Assembly: GCA_015680685.1 (NCBI GenBank)
Contig: MNCI01004661.1
Span: 1,879,318 to 1,943,317 of the forward strand
Origin: Gnetum montanum
Lineage: Eukaryota > Streptophyta > Gnetopsida > Gnetales > Gnetaceae
Length of the DNA stretch: 64,000 nt
Reading direction: 5' to 3'
Position numbers and translations under genes: made by a program. Under the pieces are notes generated by a model. That model did no database searches and was not told the origin of the DNA. It saw nothing but the letters and a program-made list of their open reading frames with translations. Positions 22,075 to 33,586 of the stretch are shown here, piece after piece; positions within the stretch are counted from its first letter, which is position 1; every line of letters begins with the position of its first letter.

Positions 22075-22560
22075 TCCTCTTTATTGTCCCATCACAATTA
22101 AGACAGGTAATCAAAAATCACATTCCTAATTTCCTTTTGATCTACCATCATAAGATCAAATCCCTGTAAGATCACTAGCCACCATATGACACAAGGGCTC
22201 ACTGTTGGCTTGTTCATCAAGAAGAAAATGCCACTATGGTCCATGTGCACAAACACCTTATATCTAAGCACATAATGCCTAAATTTTTCTAGAGTAAACA
22301 CCACTACCATTAACTCTTTTTCTATAGTGGTGTAGTTTAGTTATGCACCCAAAATGCTTCAGCTAGTGTAGTGGATGTAATATGGATGTTTTGTGTCATC
22401 TAAGTACGTAATCAAGGCTTCCAAGGCATAATTTGATGCTCCTGTCATGATATGAAATGGTCTAGACCAGTTAGGTTCTTGTAAGATTGAAGTTTCTACA
22501 AGTTTCTCTTTCAATTGTTGGAATGCTTTTTCACATTTCGTAGTCTAGAAAAAGGGAGCA
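22075..22560 (-). pseudogene. RNase H of Athila element D
   Basis: MVVVFTLEKFRHYVLRYKVF, then VHMDHSGIFFLMNK and VIFDYLS match the second half of the retroelement RNase H, including the Asp of TDH (here MDHS). The N-terminal half is broken by stops. Confidence 0.7.
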
Positions 22561-22599
22561 TCTTTCTTTGTTAACTTGTGATCTTCAAGAAATTCTCTA

Positions 22600-23300
22600 T
22601 GAATCGCCACTAGTAGCCAATATGTCTAAGGAATGATCAAACATATTTGACAATTTCTGGTTGGTAGGTTATTTCTTGGATGACCTTATTTTCTTAAGGT
22701 CTACCTCAATTTCTGCTTATGATATTCTATGCCCCAGTACAATGCCTTCCTAGACCATTAAATGACCTTTTTGTCAATTGAGCCATAAGTTGGTTTTAAC
22801 ACATCATTTTAACACTTACTCAAGGTGGTCCAAGGCTTGCTCAAATGTATTTCCATAAGTGAAGAAGTCATCCATGAAGACTTCCATGACACTACCAATT
22901 TGTTGTTGAAAAATTCTTAGAACCAGGTGTTGGAATGTAGTAGGAGCATTGCATAGATCAAATGGTATCTTTTGATATGAAAAGGTCCCCCAGGGACTTG
23001 TGAATGTTATCTTCACTTGGTCTTCTAGTGCAATTTGAATTTGGTTATAGCCACTATAACCATCTAGAAAACTATAGTAGCAATGCCCAGATATTGTGTC
23101 TAGCACATGATCAACAAATGGCAACAAAAGATGGTCCTTGAATGTTGCCATATTCAGTAGCCTAAAATCAATGAAAACCCACCACTTGCTACTTTTCTTT
23201 GGCACAATCATGAGTAGACTAACCCACTCACTATCCACAATGGGATAAATGAACCTTTCCTTGAGGTGTTGCCTGATTTCCTATTTGACAATCTACTTTA
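22600..23300 (-). pseudogene. Reverse transcriptase of Athila element D
   Basis: A 140-codon open stretch (22816-23238) shows the RT palm in order: VFIDFRLLNMATFKDHLLLP, YSFLDGYSGYNQIQIALEDQ, FTSPWGTFSYQKIPFDLCNA and the catalytic EVFMDDFFTYGNTFEQALDH with both Asp residues. Past a stop, KTNLWLN, GIVLGHRIS and IEVDLKKI continue the thumb/connection typical of Athila. Frame differs from PR and from RNase H/IN, so at least two frameshifts separate them. Confidence 0.85.
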
Positions 23301-23797
23301 GTTTGGGGTTCAATCATCTCTATGGCTATCGTTTTGGCTTCATGGTCGGATCAATGTAAATGCAATGCTAGCATATCCTAGGGTCAATCCTTGTGAGTTC
23401 AAGATATAACCAAGAAAAAGTTGTTGATCATTTTTTAACCACATTCAATAGCATATTTTTTTCTCTAGAGCAAGAATTACATTAATTATGACCAACTTCT
23501 TATTTTTTAAGGATACATATTCCATGCCGATCGATAGCATTTTCAATAAAGGGGATCTAATTTAAAATTTTTAGGAATTTCCAACTCTCCCAAATCAGTA
23601 TCATCATTTGTATCATCAGAGAGTTGGTGATGAACTTGCTCTATTTCATCAATGCCTCCAACATATGCACATGTCAAGCTCTCAATCGGTTCCATGCAAA
23701 GTGTGTTGCTCTCAAAATCAACGGTCAACCACTGGGTACCCTCCTATTTTGTGGTTGTTGCATATAGACACCTTTGAATTTTTGCTTCTAGTGCACA

Positions 23798-24337
23798 CTA
23801 CTTGCATGTAGAGATACATGTTTGCTTTACAACCCATAGTTTCTGCACATAATTGCACCCAATATTGATGTACGTGATGTATGGAACTCTCTTCTTCTCT
23901 ATCTTTCCGAATGCATTTTCTTTGGATATTTCCAAGGAAATATTTTGAATGTCCATTCTTACATCAATGATGCTTAGCCATGCCCTTCCCATGATGATTG
24001 GGAAATCCCCTTTGCAAATCTCCACTTTAATCACTAGGAAATCGACAAGATAAGACCACCCATAGATAATGGTCATAATTTCTTCCATCAATTCCAATGG
24101 AATAGTTATGGATTGATCTACAAATTCTAATATTATATTGATCTTCTTGAAAGAAGGCAAGTTCCATGTAGGGTACATATCATGAGAAATTAAATTGATA
24201 CCAGAACCTAAATCGAGAAGAGCCTTACATGGCTCATTTTCAGCAATCTGCAAATAAATTAGAGGACTTCCAGGATTGGCTAATTTCCTAGGAAGGTTTC
24301 CAACATGGGTCCAATTAGATACAATATGAGTAAGCAT
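23798..24337 (-). pseudogene. Aspartic protease of Athila element D
   Basis: A 179-codon open frame with the active-site region ALLDLGSGINLISHDM (normal LDLGASINLMP form), LEFVDQSITIPLELMEEIM, then FPIIMGRAWLSIIDVRMDI (the conserved ILGRPFL block) and the following ID-V-x-x-G-like segment. This is one of the longest unbroken retroelement frames in the window. It cleaves the gag-pol polyprotein in intact relatives. Confidence 0.82.
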
Positions 24338-24559
24338 GACAGTATGGATCCTAGGTAGATTTTTATTTGAAGGGGACTCAAAGGTGTTTGATACATAGGA
24401 AGATGCAAGGGTAAGGTTATCAGTCGCAGGTGTATGAGGGCATAGGTGTACTACAAGATCAAAAGAAAGGTCTTTTCTTTGATCAAGTATTCAACCCATG
24501 TAATTGATGAACTAGCTGTAGATTAATGACCCTCGTAGGGTTGCATTGTTTCAATTAAG

Positions 24560-25227
24560 CTGGTAGTTCACCTTGCATAGGTGGAGCAAGTGGTGGCTAT
24601 GTGGGTGAAGGAGGAACATATGTAGGAATAAGGGGAGGATAAGGATAAGAGGTGACATCCCTTCTTTCATGAAGAATGAATTTGATAATATGAAAAGGAT
24701 GGTAGTGAAATTGGAAATTAGAAATTGACTAGAGGAGTCACATGGAGATAGGGGTTGCTAAACATAATACCCATAAGTATCAAGCTTTCAATAAGGGTAT
24801 TGCTACCTTGGTGGTGGTTACTTCCATTATTGATACTACTCATATGATTACGGTGGGGCTTCACTTGGATAATACTATTGTTGCTAGTGGAACTACCTAT
24901 AATTACCTTAAGGATAAGGTAATCTTCTGGATGTTTGCCTTTGTGTTAGTCATGTATTTAAGGCATACATCCTAGACTCCTGTAGATGTGACACAATGGA
25001 GCAACATCCCTTAGGATGTTCATACCAGTAGACGTCACACCCACCATCATTATTTGATTAACTTTCTGCAACGTCTTCTATCATAGAAATCTTGCCCTTA
25101 CCTTTGTGATAGGCACATTCACCTTCCTTGTGCCTCCTGTGCTCACGATCACTACCTTATTCTTTAGACTCTTCAACAATTTTTAGGATAGCCTGAAATC
25201 TACTATTCGTGGAGTCCCATAACTAAT
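24560..25227 (-). pseudogene. gag: 3' part of gag of element D
   Basis: On the - strand CDVYWYEHPKGCCSIVSHLQ (zinc-knuckle region; second Cys now Tyr) and the following RMYALNT..RRLPYP..GNYR align with the same place in B and C. The 5' part of gag is absent because the LTR of element C begins at 25228. Confidence 0.65.
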
Positions 25228-26089
25228 TGATGCAACATGGTTTGCTAGGCCCTAATATTAGATCCTTGATATTGAGTACGCAATATTGTATCCTGGATAC
25301 CGATATTGGATACACGATATCGTGATTCCTATGTAGGCCTATAAATAACATTTAGGTGCACAAGAAGAATGGAGAGGTTGGTAAGTTTTAGAGTAGATTC
25401 TTTTTGTCAGTTTTTAATTAATTTCAATTCTTTCCCCAGTGCATGCCTGCAATGTGATGATTGTAATTGTACAAACCTTTATTCAAGTGTGACGTACTTG
25501 GACATGCACATGATCTGCAATAAAGATGGAGATTACTCCATCATTGTAGCATTCATTTAGCTTTTAATTTCTCTAATTGTTAATTGTTATTTATTATTAT
25601 CTTTGTTAATATTTCTTTATCATCATTTATTATTCTTATTGTTAAACGTAAAATGAGTACGACTTAATCACAAACATTTAAGTGTAAATACTTGGTAACC
25701 TAGTAGCATATCTAGGAGTGCTAAAGTAATGTGCACTTGGTAATCCCAAAAGTAGTACATGAGGTTCAAGATGTGTATGGATGACTAAGGATGAATACTC
25801 ATCTCACTTAGGCTAGCTTAGATTTTAGTTCCTATTACTTACTAGTTTAATCAAGTTATTTCCCATTGTCTTTAGGAGTAGTATAATATTAGAACTCACA
25901 TCATACATATCACTCTGAACTAAACCATACATGATAAAGAAAATACTAATATAGGTGGGAAGACAACGAATTGCAATCCACATGCAGCTACCTAGATACC
26001 ACAACTAGTTCATCTATGGAGTCTGATCGAATCATGTGTGAACACTCATATCTGTATGGTTGAGTGTAAGGGTACCTAGCCACTCATCA
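25228..26089 (+). repeat. 5' LTR of element C
   Basis: Starts TGATGCAAC and ends CACTCATCA directly before a primer-binding site. TATAAATA is at 25340-25347, and ATACTTGGTAACCTAGTAGC/CTTGGTAATCCCAAAAGTAG at about 25690-25755. The start is placed by the TG and by where the gag of D is cut; it could be off by some bases. Near the start are GATATTGGATACACGATATC repeats, like a block at 29970-30000. Confidence 0.72.
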
Positions 26090-26090
26090 T

Positions 26091-26108
26091 TGGCACCGTT
26101 GCCAGGGA
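26091..26108 (+). promoter_or_regulatory. Primer-binding site of element C
   Basis: TGGCACCGTTGCCAGGGA, one base after the LTR, differs from the Athila tRNA-Asp site (TGGCGCCGTTGCCGGGGA, from memory) only at two G-to-A changes, both at CpG. Confidence 0.8.
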
Positions 26109-26191
26109 TGATGCTAGTTATTTAGATTAGTTACATCATCCAAGATTTTTGTAACTAAGCCTTGATCATATATATTTTAGAAAGAAAGTAA

Positions 26192-28560
26192 TTGCAAATA
26201 AGTCACACACAATTCACAACAGTGTCTCTCTCACAAGATGATGATCACACAATAGCTAGTGAAGTAATTCATTGGAGAACGAACGAATTATATGATGATG
26301 AAGACAAAGTTTGGAGTACTCAATCTTACGCAAAAGTCTCCTATGATCATGAACACCTCAACAATACTCAATCACTCTTATCATCCAACCTAGACATCTT
26401 TATTGAGGATGGGACATCCCATAGAACAAGGGAGCCCGTAAGGCCTAGGACCTTTTGAATGGTTAACATGAATTTATTTGGGGATGATTGGGAGACTTAC
26501 AAAAGTCATGACAAGTCTTCTAGTTCTTTCTCTTCCTCTACTCCTTCAATTTTAGGTCATTACATGGATGACCATATTTCCAAGGGTCAGCATAGAAATA
26601 AAAATTGAGCCCATAGGCAAAGTTCGGAACGCCAACATGAACAAAGACAAAATCATACCAAATCACAAATTCATAACCTACCTAATGATGATGAACCCTT
26701 GTTGGCCACTAAGAGCCTAATGCATATACAGGAGGCTGTTCAAATATCCCATAGGCATCGCAAGGAAATTCATCTACCCAGGCTTGATTTAAATCACTTT
26801 CCCAAGTTTTCAAGAGGCTATGATTTAGATCCACAACATCATTTACAAGCCTTCCATGATGCCTATGTATGGAACAATATTGATAATGGGTGACAAAGAC
26901 TTAAGCTCTTCCCTATGAAACTTGTTGGCCAAGAAAAAGTATGGTATAGATCTTTAAAGCCAAAATCGATTCATAGTTGGCTGACGATGGTAGAACTCTT
27001 CACTAAAAGATATCAAACCTATGCAAGAGTGTTAGCTTTGAGGAGACAGATCCAAGAATGGAAACAAGGACAACATGAACCCTTGGAAATGGCCTTAGAA
27101 AGATACTATTCATTGTTAAATAATTTCCCAGGGCATGGGTTCCCTGAGGAAAGGCTAATGTATCACATCATGGATGGGCTTCGTAATAAAACAAGGAAGA
27201 TCCTAAGGATGTATGCCTCAGTTCAACTATATGAACTACAAACCCACAAATTCCAAGAGCTCATTAAGAAAGTAGCAAAATAAGGAGAAATAGCTAAATG
27301 GGAGAATGTTGAAAGCTCTCAATAGGACCAAAATCTCAAACTAGCAAAGTTCCATGATCATGAAGAGGAGAAATCAACTCACCTCAAGGAGGTGGAATCA
27401 TCTTTGTCAATACTACAACCACTAGAAGAAATTGAGGCAAAGATTAATAAGATGATGAAATGGGTACATGAAAAATGCAGAGAATATGCTAACATTATTA
27501 GAGGTAGAACCATGCCAAACTAAGAAACAGGATAGGACACCATATGACAATCGACAAGAAGGGTTGAAAAAAATAAAGATAAGAGCTCAACTGCAAATCA
27601 CCCATATTAATGTGACGTTTTCATATACAATCACCCCAAAGGCCAATGTCCCATCTCATCACATTTACATAAGCATTGGGGAGGAATGTTACATCCAGAT
27701 CTCATACAAAAATATTGGGTTCAACCACAATGGCAAAAGCTCCAGTCGTGGGGGAGGCCACTATCAACTTGGTCACACCCTTCATACGCTCTGAACCCAA
27801 GCACTTATTATGTTTAGCATCTTGTTTCTCCAACTAGATCAACATCCTCTACTTCACCACATCATTATCATTCTCCTAAGTACTATCAACCCATGTCCTC
27901 TCCAACAAGATCACCACCTCATGTTCTTTGCACTTCTTCTCACCCTCATTACTCTCATTGTTCACCTCCTCCTACATCGCTACCAATTGTACTAGAAGGT
28001 TTTGCACCATAGCACCAACCCACAAATGTTACTTGTGCTACTACTATCAACAACAGTGGAGGTCCTCCACAATGTTGAAAGCATCCTTTCTTTAGGCATC
28101 ACTATAGAAAGAAATAACATGATTTTAAACCCATTGCATCCTCCAACTCAACACAAGTCAAACACTATGATGCATCTTTCTTCTTGAACTCAATGCCTCC
28201 CGTTACTTTATCCAGACCATCAATCGACACTCCAACAACCATGCAGCCTAATGAATATAACCATGTAGGAAGACATATCGATCCTTGCATACCATTTGAC
28301 AGTCACAAGTGCCATAGTGGGTAGACTCCTTATCACATGAACACATCTTATAATTTGCCCCATTATGTCTACTTTAATCAAGTGTTTGAACCCCAATTTG
28401 GGTACATTCTTGCCACCACATCAAAATACACCCAATGGTTTGGATATGACCAGATTCCAATATTTCCAACATGAATGGATCTGCATTTTGCATTTATTAA
28501 TTCTAGCCATGATCAAAAGTTTAGTTATGGGATATATCCTCCATTTTGACAAGCAGAATT
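26192..28560 (+). pseudogene. gag: gag of element C
   Basis: One frame is open from 26192 to 27283 apart from a few stops (for example TGA at 26456-26458 and 26892-26894). Core blocks: LATKSLMHIQEAVQ, HHLQAFHDAYVW, VWYRSLKPKSIHSW, ERYYSLLNNFPGHGFPEER and DGLRNKTRKILRMYA. The zinc-knuckle remnant CDVFIYNHPKGQC lies near 27610-27650, after a frame change, followed by a Ser/Pro/Tyr/His-rich tail to about 28560. It has no pol behind it. Best preserved gag of the Athila group here. Confidence 0.8.
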
Positions 28561-29112
28561 AGTAAATTTTTTTCTTTTTTTTTCTTTCTTTGATTTTACA
28601 ATTTTCTATTTTCAAATTTTTCATTTTCAATTTATTGTTTTATCTTTTTGAGGATGATCTCATCTATGAAAAAAAATACTCATGTGACCTATTGGTTGAG
28701 GTGTTATTCTATGGTATCAAGTCTCAGGTAACTAATTATTTGAACAATGAGCCCACAACATCCATCCACCCATTCTATTAATAAGAGGTTCTACTCTAGG
28801 TACAATGATAATCTGGTCATCATGAAAACTTAAAAGTAATCTTTTGCTTATTATGCCCAGAGTGAAAAATGATGGACTAGGAGGGAATGGTCAGGGTGTG
28901 ACATCAAGGGAACTTGTGGATTCTTCTTGGTGACATTTGTAGATGCTATCATGCAGCCTAGTTGTACTAAGATCCTTGTAGATCTAATGAAAAATGGGAG
29001 TAATAGTTGTGATAAAGGCACTTAATAAAGAAATTCAATGCTATTCTAGTGGGTCCCACTAGAAAGACATGCACCCATGCTTGAAGGTAGGTGGCTTCTC
29101 TAGATTATGCAT

Positions 29113-29115
<3 letters not shown>

Positions 29116-29157
<42 letters not shown>
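29116..29157 (+). repeat. (AG)21 microsatellite
   Basis: An uninterrupted AG dinucleotide run of 42 bases. Confidence 0.98.
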
Positions 29158-29160
<3 letters not shown>

Positions 29161-29616
29161 GTGTGCTAAAGTGTCAAAGACAAAGAGAAAAGAAAAGATC
29201 AAGACAAATGTGCTGCAAAGAAATTCCAAATCACTCATCCCTTGGACAAAATGCCAAGTGATTGTATGCCTTGCTATCATGATTCTCTTATGGTTGTCCA
29301 TCATTGGATGAAACAATGCGATGTCACTGATCGAAGAAATGGACTTGGGTCTTGATTTCAGAGTGATGGGCTAATGACACATTAATCATACCCTACACTC
29401 AAGATTCATTGTATCCAAGGTTAGTTACCTCATGTCTCGATCTTTGCAATCCCTTCTATGATTCTTCTTATCTTGTTGTCCATGTATTTTTGACTTGTTT
29501 CTTGTGTTGTATAGAATTCATACCTCATTGTGGTGGTATTTAACATTTGTGTGTTTTGTTGCATTGGTGCGGATTGCATTTAACCCTTTTAGTGCCTATA
29601 GACATTTTCAAGTGTG

Positions 29617-29673
29617 GTTACGTAAGGGCATGATAGGTAGGAACCTGCTTTGGGGAGGACCCACTTGTGTAAC
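29617..29673 (+). promoter_or_regulatory. Conserved stem-loop of Athila relatives, copy in C
   Basis: GTTACGTAAG (29617-29626) pairs with CTTGTGTAAC (29664-29673) through eight Watson-Crick and two G-U pairs over a 37-base loop with GCTTTGGGGAGGACCCA. Confidence 0.66.
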
Positions 29674-30530
29674 TTTTGTAATTCGCATTCATCATCACAT
29701 CATCTTATAGCCTCCAAGTATTTCATTAATAAAAATTTCCTTTCTCTTATCATCAATTTAATTCAAACGTTCTTGTGTACTACTACATGTCCTTTTTCCT
29801 CACTCCATTGATGAACTCCATTGTAAAATCCCACTTCATTATACTTTTGGTGCCTTTAAGTCTCTTCGATGTTATCATAGATCTTTCAAATTAACCTTCA
29901 ATCCTTCATTTTTTCCCTCAAAAATTCAAAAAACTATCCATTTTTCTAAATACCCTATTTCAAAAGGGCCGCGATATCGGATACGTGATATCGCATCCAT
30001 AAAAACTATATATATGGACCCCTCCTCCCTATGCACGTCAACATCATTTTTCACTATTCATGTGAGGGGAGTTGTTCAAATTTTATTCCATGAATTTTCT
30101 AGCTTGCACACCTACCATTCAAACATTCATAACTTACTCATTAAATCTCCGATTCTTGTTTTGATTGAACTTTCTTAAACCCGAAGTGTTTAACTTAGTC
30201 ATGGGGGAAAGGTACGCTTCAAGTCACACGTAGTTTTTTTGAAATTCATTATTTCCCAAAGGATATTATCAAGGGTAAGTGACCTTAAAAATGATAAAAA
30301 AAACATTGCCAAATTAATTTAGTTTCTTTACCTAGACCATGAAAATTTATTTTTTGGAGTCACCTAATCAAAATTGGGCCCAATCTCAAAACTTTTGCGG
30401 GACTTTTCATGAAAATCTCTAACCCTAAATCACACTAAGCAAGAAATGAATATATTAAGGGCAAAAATTAAGGTATTAATCTAATTTTATAAATAGCCTC
30501 ATTAATAATTGATCCCATGTGATTGCAAAT

Positions 30531-31234
30531 GGCTCCTAAAAGATGACAACATCTCACATTGTTTTTGGAATGTGTTTAGGCAATTCATGGAAGGTCCATG
30601 TCAGAAACTGTGATTGTGGAACTTAATTTTGGACCTTTCGCTAAATTTTCCCCTAAGATAATTAGAGACTAACTTAAAGTATGTTGATTATGACCTATTC
30701 TCTTTGAGAGTGGTGATTGGTATCTAGGGGAGACGTACCAATTTTGGCACAACAAGGAAGAAGGCACCACCGTTGATATTGGCATATGGAGAGCTCACCC
30801 TTGAAGAGAGGATCTATTTCAAAATTGGCACATATCACATTTTCCCAAAAAAATAATTGAATAGAATTTCCACCTATGCAGTTAGAGGAAGTGCCATCTT
30901 GATGGGAAAGTTTAACGCCAACCTACCCCATCTATATCTCACCCAAATTTTAAGATGATTTGAAAAACGTAAAACAAGGAAGTTCGTATTGCCTTTTCCC
31001 TAACTAATCAAGAAGTTGTGCTGACATGTTGGAATTCTAGGGTACACCAATGATGTCCCCAAAAAGGCTTAAAACACCTCATTTTCTGAATTACTAAAGC
31101 CATCAGCCCTAAGAAAAAGTGTTGGTGAGACACTAGAGCCTGAGAAAGAGCAGATGGTGGGGCCCACTACATCTAAAACTACAGGGCCTAGTCAACTTCT
31201 AGTCACAAGGCCCAGTCAACAAAATCAAGTAAGG
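30531..31234 (+). pseudogene. 3' ORF fragment of element C
   Basis: VELNFGPFAKFSPKIIRD and GDWYLGETYQFWHNK match the N-terminal part of the element A 3' ORF (LNFGPILKHAPREV, EEWYMGETFLFLNN). It is cut at 31234, where the LTR of E1 begins. Many stops. Confidence 0.6.
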
Positions 31235-32379
31235 TGTTACATCCAAAAACATCAGTGGCTAGAATCACCAAGAGGTTACCAAGCATATAGCCTAACCCTG
31301 GATCCGTGTGAGTGCTATGCTTGAGAAAAAATGGAAACGGGGTGCCCTGAATTGTCTAGTTGATCAAACAAGGACTTACACAGTGTACAATAACCTTTTG
31401 TGAACAATGGTTTCAAAATTTTACACATGGGAATTGAAATGAAGAAATCCCTAGAATAGTAAAAGCATAGCATAGTATGTAACGGAGCAAGAAACGTGAA
31501 CTGATACACAATAATGCAAAATATAGTGAAATAAAATGAGTTTGAGTGAGATAATGTAATACCCCAAAGTCGAGGGATTTTTCTTTTAATTGAATGATGA
31601 GAGTACAAATGGGATGCAGTACTGGACAGGCACAGCTAACAACAGAACGGTATCATCACAGCTCCTAGACTACTACCAATGGCCTGCTAATAGGAACTAA
31701 GGGGCCAGTGCTTGCTGGGCTAAGAGAGATCCATGAAGTGCTACTAGGGTTTTCTGTTCATCAATCTTTTGTTCACCAATCTCCTCACCAAAGCTGATTG
31801 CCAAAAAGCCCATTGCCAAAATGAAAATCTCTAGAAGCCAATCGCAAAAATGCCAAATCGAAAAGCCAACCTCTCTTTTTGTAAGCTAACGACTAGAAAA
31901 TTATTTGATGAGGTATTTATAGAGCCAAGAGTAGGAGAGAGAAGTGGTTTGGATGTCACACGTCTCGGGTCCCACCTGGTATGAATCATGAATGTGCTAT
32001 GTTAATGTGTGGTGCTACGCTGCAATGTTATGTTGATGTACTATGCCGAAAGGAACGAGGCTAAACGTGAAACTTGCTAAGCTATGACCATACCGTTCAA
32101 ACTGCATGTGCCAAAATCTAGGGGACTACCATGTTTTTACCAAGAATGCCAACAATGAATGCAAAGTGGATCCTATGCTCTAGGACTACATCTTCCCTCC
32201 TCTTGCGAGTAGGATCAAGCATAGGGACAACTTTAGGGATCAATAGGGAGGATGCTAAACAAAGAAAACTATTGATCTTGTCTATCGAGGAGATGCTAGG
32301 GTAGAAATGGACACTACCAATAGGTTCTAAGGCTACTGGAGATATCTTGAGGCCTTCATGCAAGTGTTACGCTACCTAC

Positions 32380-33200
32380 ACTACCCAGCATAGTGACGTA
32401 GCGTAAACACTTTTCTTGCGCAGCATAGCGCTCATCTTTTGAGTGAATTTTTCCTAGATAACTACAAATATCCTTCTGACACCTAGTTAATCAAGTAACT
32501 TCAGCAATTCACAACCTTTCTTTTCATATTGGAAGGTCCCTGGACCTGTTAATTTCATCATTGGGACACTTTCAGGCTTTATGTCCATGTTACGCTGTGT
32601 AGCGTAGCATAGCATAGCAACCATTATGATATGAATTATTGCTTGATCTACAATGCTTTGTTAAGAAACTTTGCTTGGGACTCGAGTGTGAAGTGGGATA
32701 AGTAGTCTTGGAGGTTAGATCATGGTCAAGTGCAATTATTTTACTAGAACAACTTGACGAAGGACTTTCATGCATTCTAACCTTGCTACACTGTGTAGCA
32801 TAGCATAGCATAGCACCTAGTTTAGCTTGAATTTGAACTTATCCTACAAGTTTTCTATCACGGAATCTCGATCATATGCTGAAGTGGCAATAGGACAAAC
32901 ATTTTTGATGGTCAAAGCATGGGCAATTTTGTTTCTTGTGTCAAGGAAGTTTGAGAAAAGATTGTCATGTCTTGATATGTTGTGCTATGTTGTGTAGTGT
33001 AGCACAGCGTAGCACCCAAAATGGAATGAATTTTGCAACATTTATCATGTTATTTCCATCTTATGCTAATTACACCTCAAGGATGAAGTGGTGTAGATAC
33101 CTTTGAGGATTGAATATCTACCAACTGTGTCTTCCAAGTCTGATCAATCACCACAAGGCCTACTACACTATGCAGTGTAGTAGCATAGTAGGTCTCAACA
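32380..33200 (-). repeat. ~200-base U3 repeats with palindromes (E1 LTR)
   Basis: Palindromes such as TTACGCTGTGTAGCGTAG occur near 32400, 32600, 32800, 33000 and 33175. Each is preceded on the - strand by related sequence containing CCACTTCA. Divergent but clearly periodic. Confidence 0.65.
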
Positions 33201-33499
33201 TTAGAAAACTTGCCGAACTGTTTAGTCTATCCTAAACACCTTTGTCAACTCCTAGCATGGTCCCTAGGTAGACCATCAACTAAGTCATGTGTCAAGCTGG
33301 GCAAGCTAGAGAGTGTGGTAAGCTTGTCAGCCCGAGAGATAGAAAATTTGATAGACTGTATGGTCTACCTCAATGCTTCATTTGTGCAAACTAGCTCTGC
33401 GATTGGGTGCTACACCAACTATGGTGAAGAGCATAGCAGGCACACTCATGTGCGGTCCATCATGGCACTACATCCAAAAAAACGTGATGGCCCAAAATT

Positions 33500-33586
33500 A
33501 ATGGTGTTTCAATGGCCTCTCTTTGTTGATGTCTGGAAGATCTACCTAAGAGATGTTGACAAAGAACATGAAATACCATACTGAAT
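33500..33586. repeat. Palindrome at start of E1 LTR
   Basis: TGGTGTTTCAATGG..TTTGTTGATGTC faces GATGTTGACAAAG..GAAATACCA, an imperfect hairpin of about 80 bases. The same structure begins the LTRs at 45131, 61999 and 63909. Confidence 0.7.

Larger units (their letters stand above)
28561..30530 (+). other. Noncoding region of element C
   Basis: Starts with a T-rich tract, aligns in parts with the noncoding half of B (for example the ATCCATCCACCCATTC block at 28755), and holds an (AG)n microsatellite, the stem-loop at 29617-29673, and at 29965-30030 GCGATATCGGATACGTGATA followed by a TATATATA stretch resembling the promoter part of its own LTR. Confidence 0.55.
31235..33586 (-). repeat. 3' LTR of Tat element E1
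   Basis: Starts on the - strand at about 33586 with TGGTATTTC and a palindrome, and ends GTAACA at 31235, a boundary shared with the LTRs of E2 (46947) and E3 (62051). TATAAATA is at 31915-31922. Its U3 (32380-33200) is built of roughly 200-base repeats, each with a GCTACGCTA-type palindrome. It interrupts the 3' ORF of element C. The 2.35 kb length is usual for large Tat elements. Confidence 0.75.

Noticed and set aside
20643-25227. Active element D
   Set aside because: Long open PR and RT stretches looked promising, but stops, frameshifts, a lost integrase Glu and missing 5' end rule out activity.
29059-29316. Two ORFs with Ser-Leu or Arg-Glu runs
   Set aside because: Produced by the (AG)21 microsatellite.
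33210-33584. 124-codon + strand ORF
   Set aside because: Within the U3 of the E1 LTR, antisense, ending in the LTR palindrome; not present in other LTRs.
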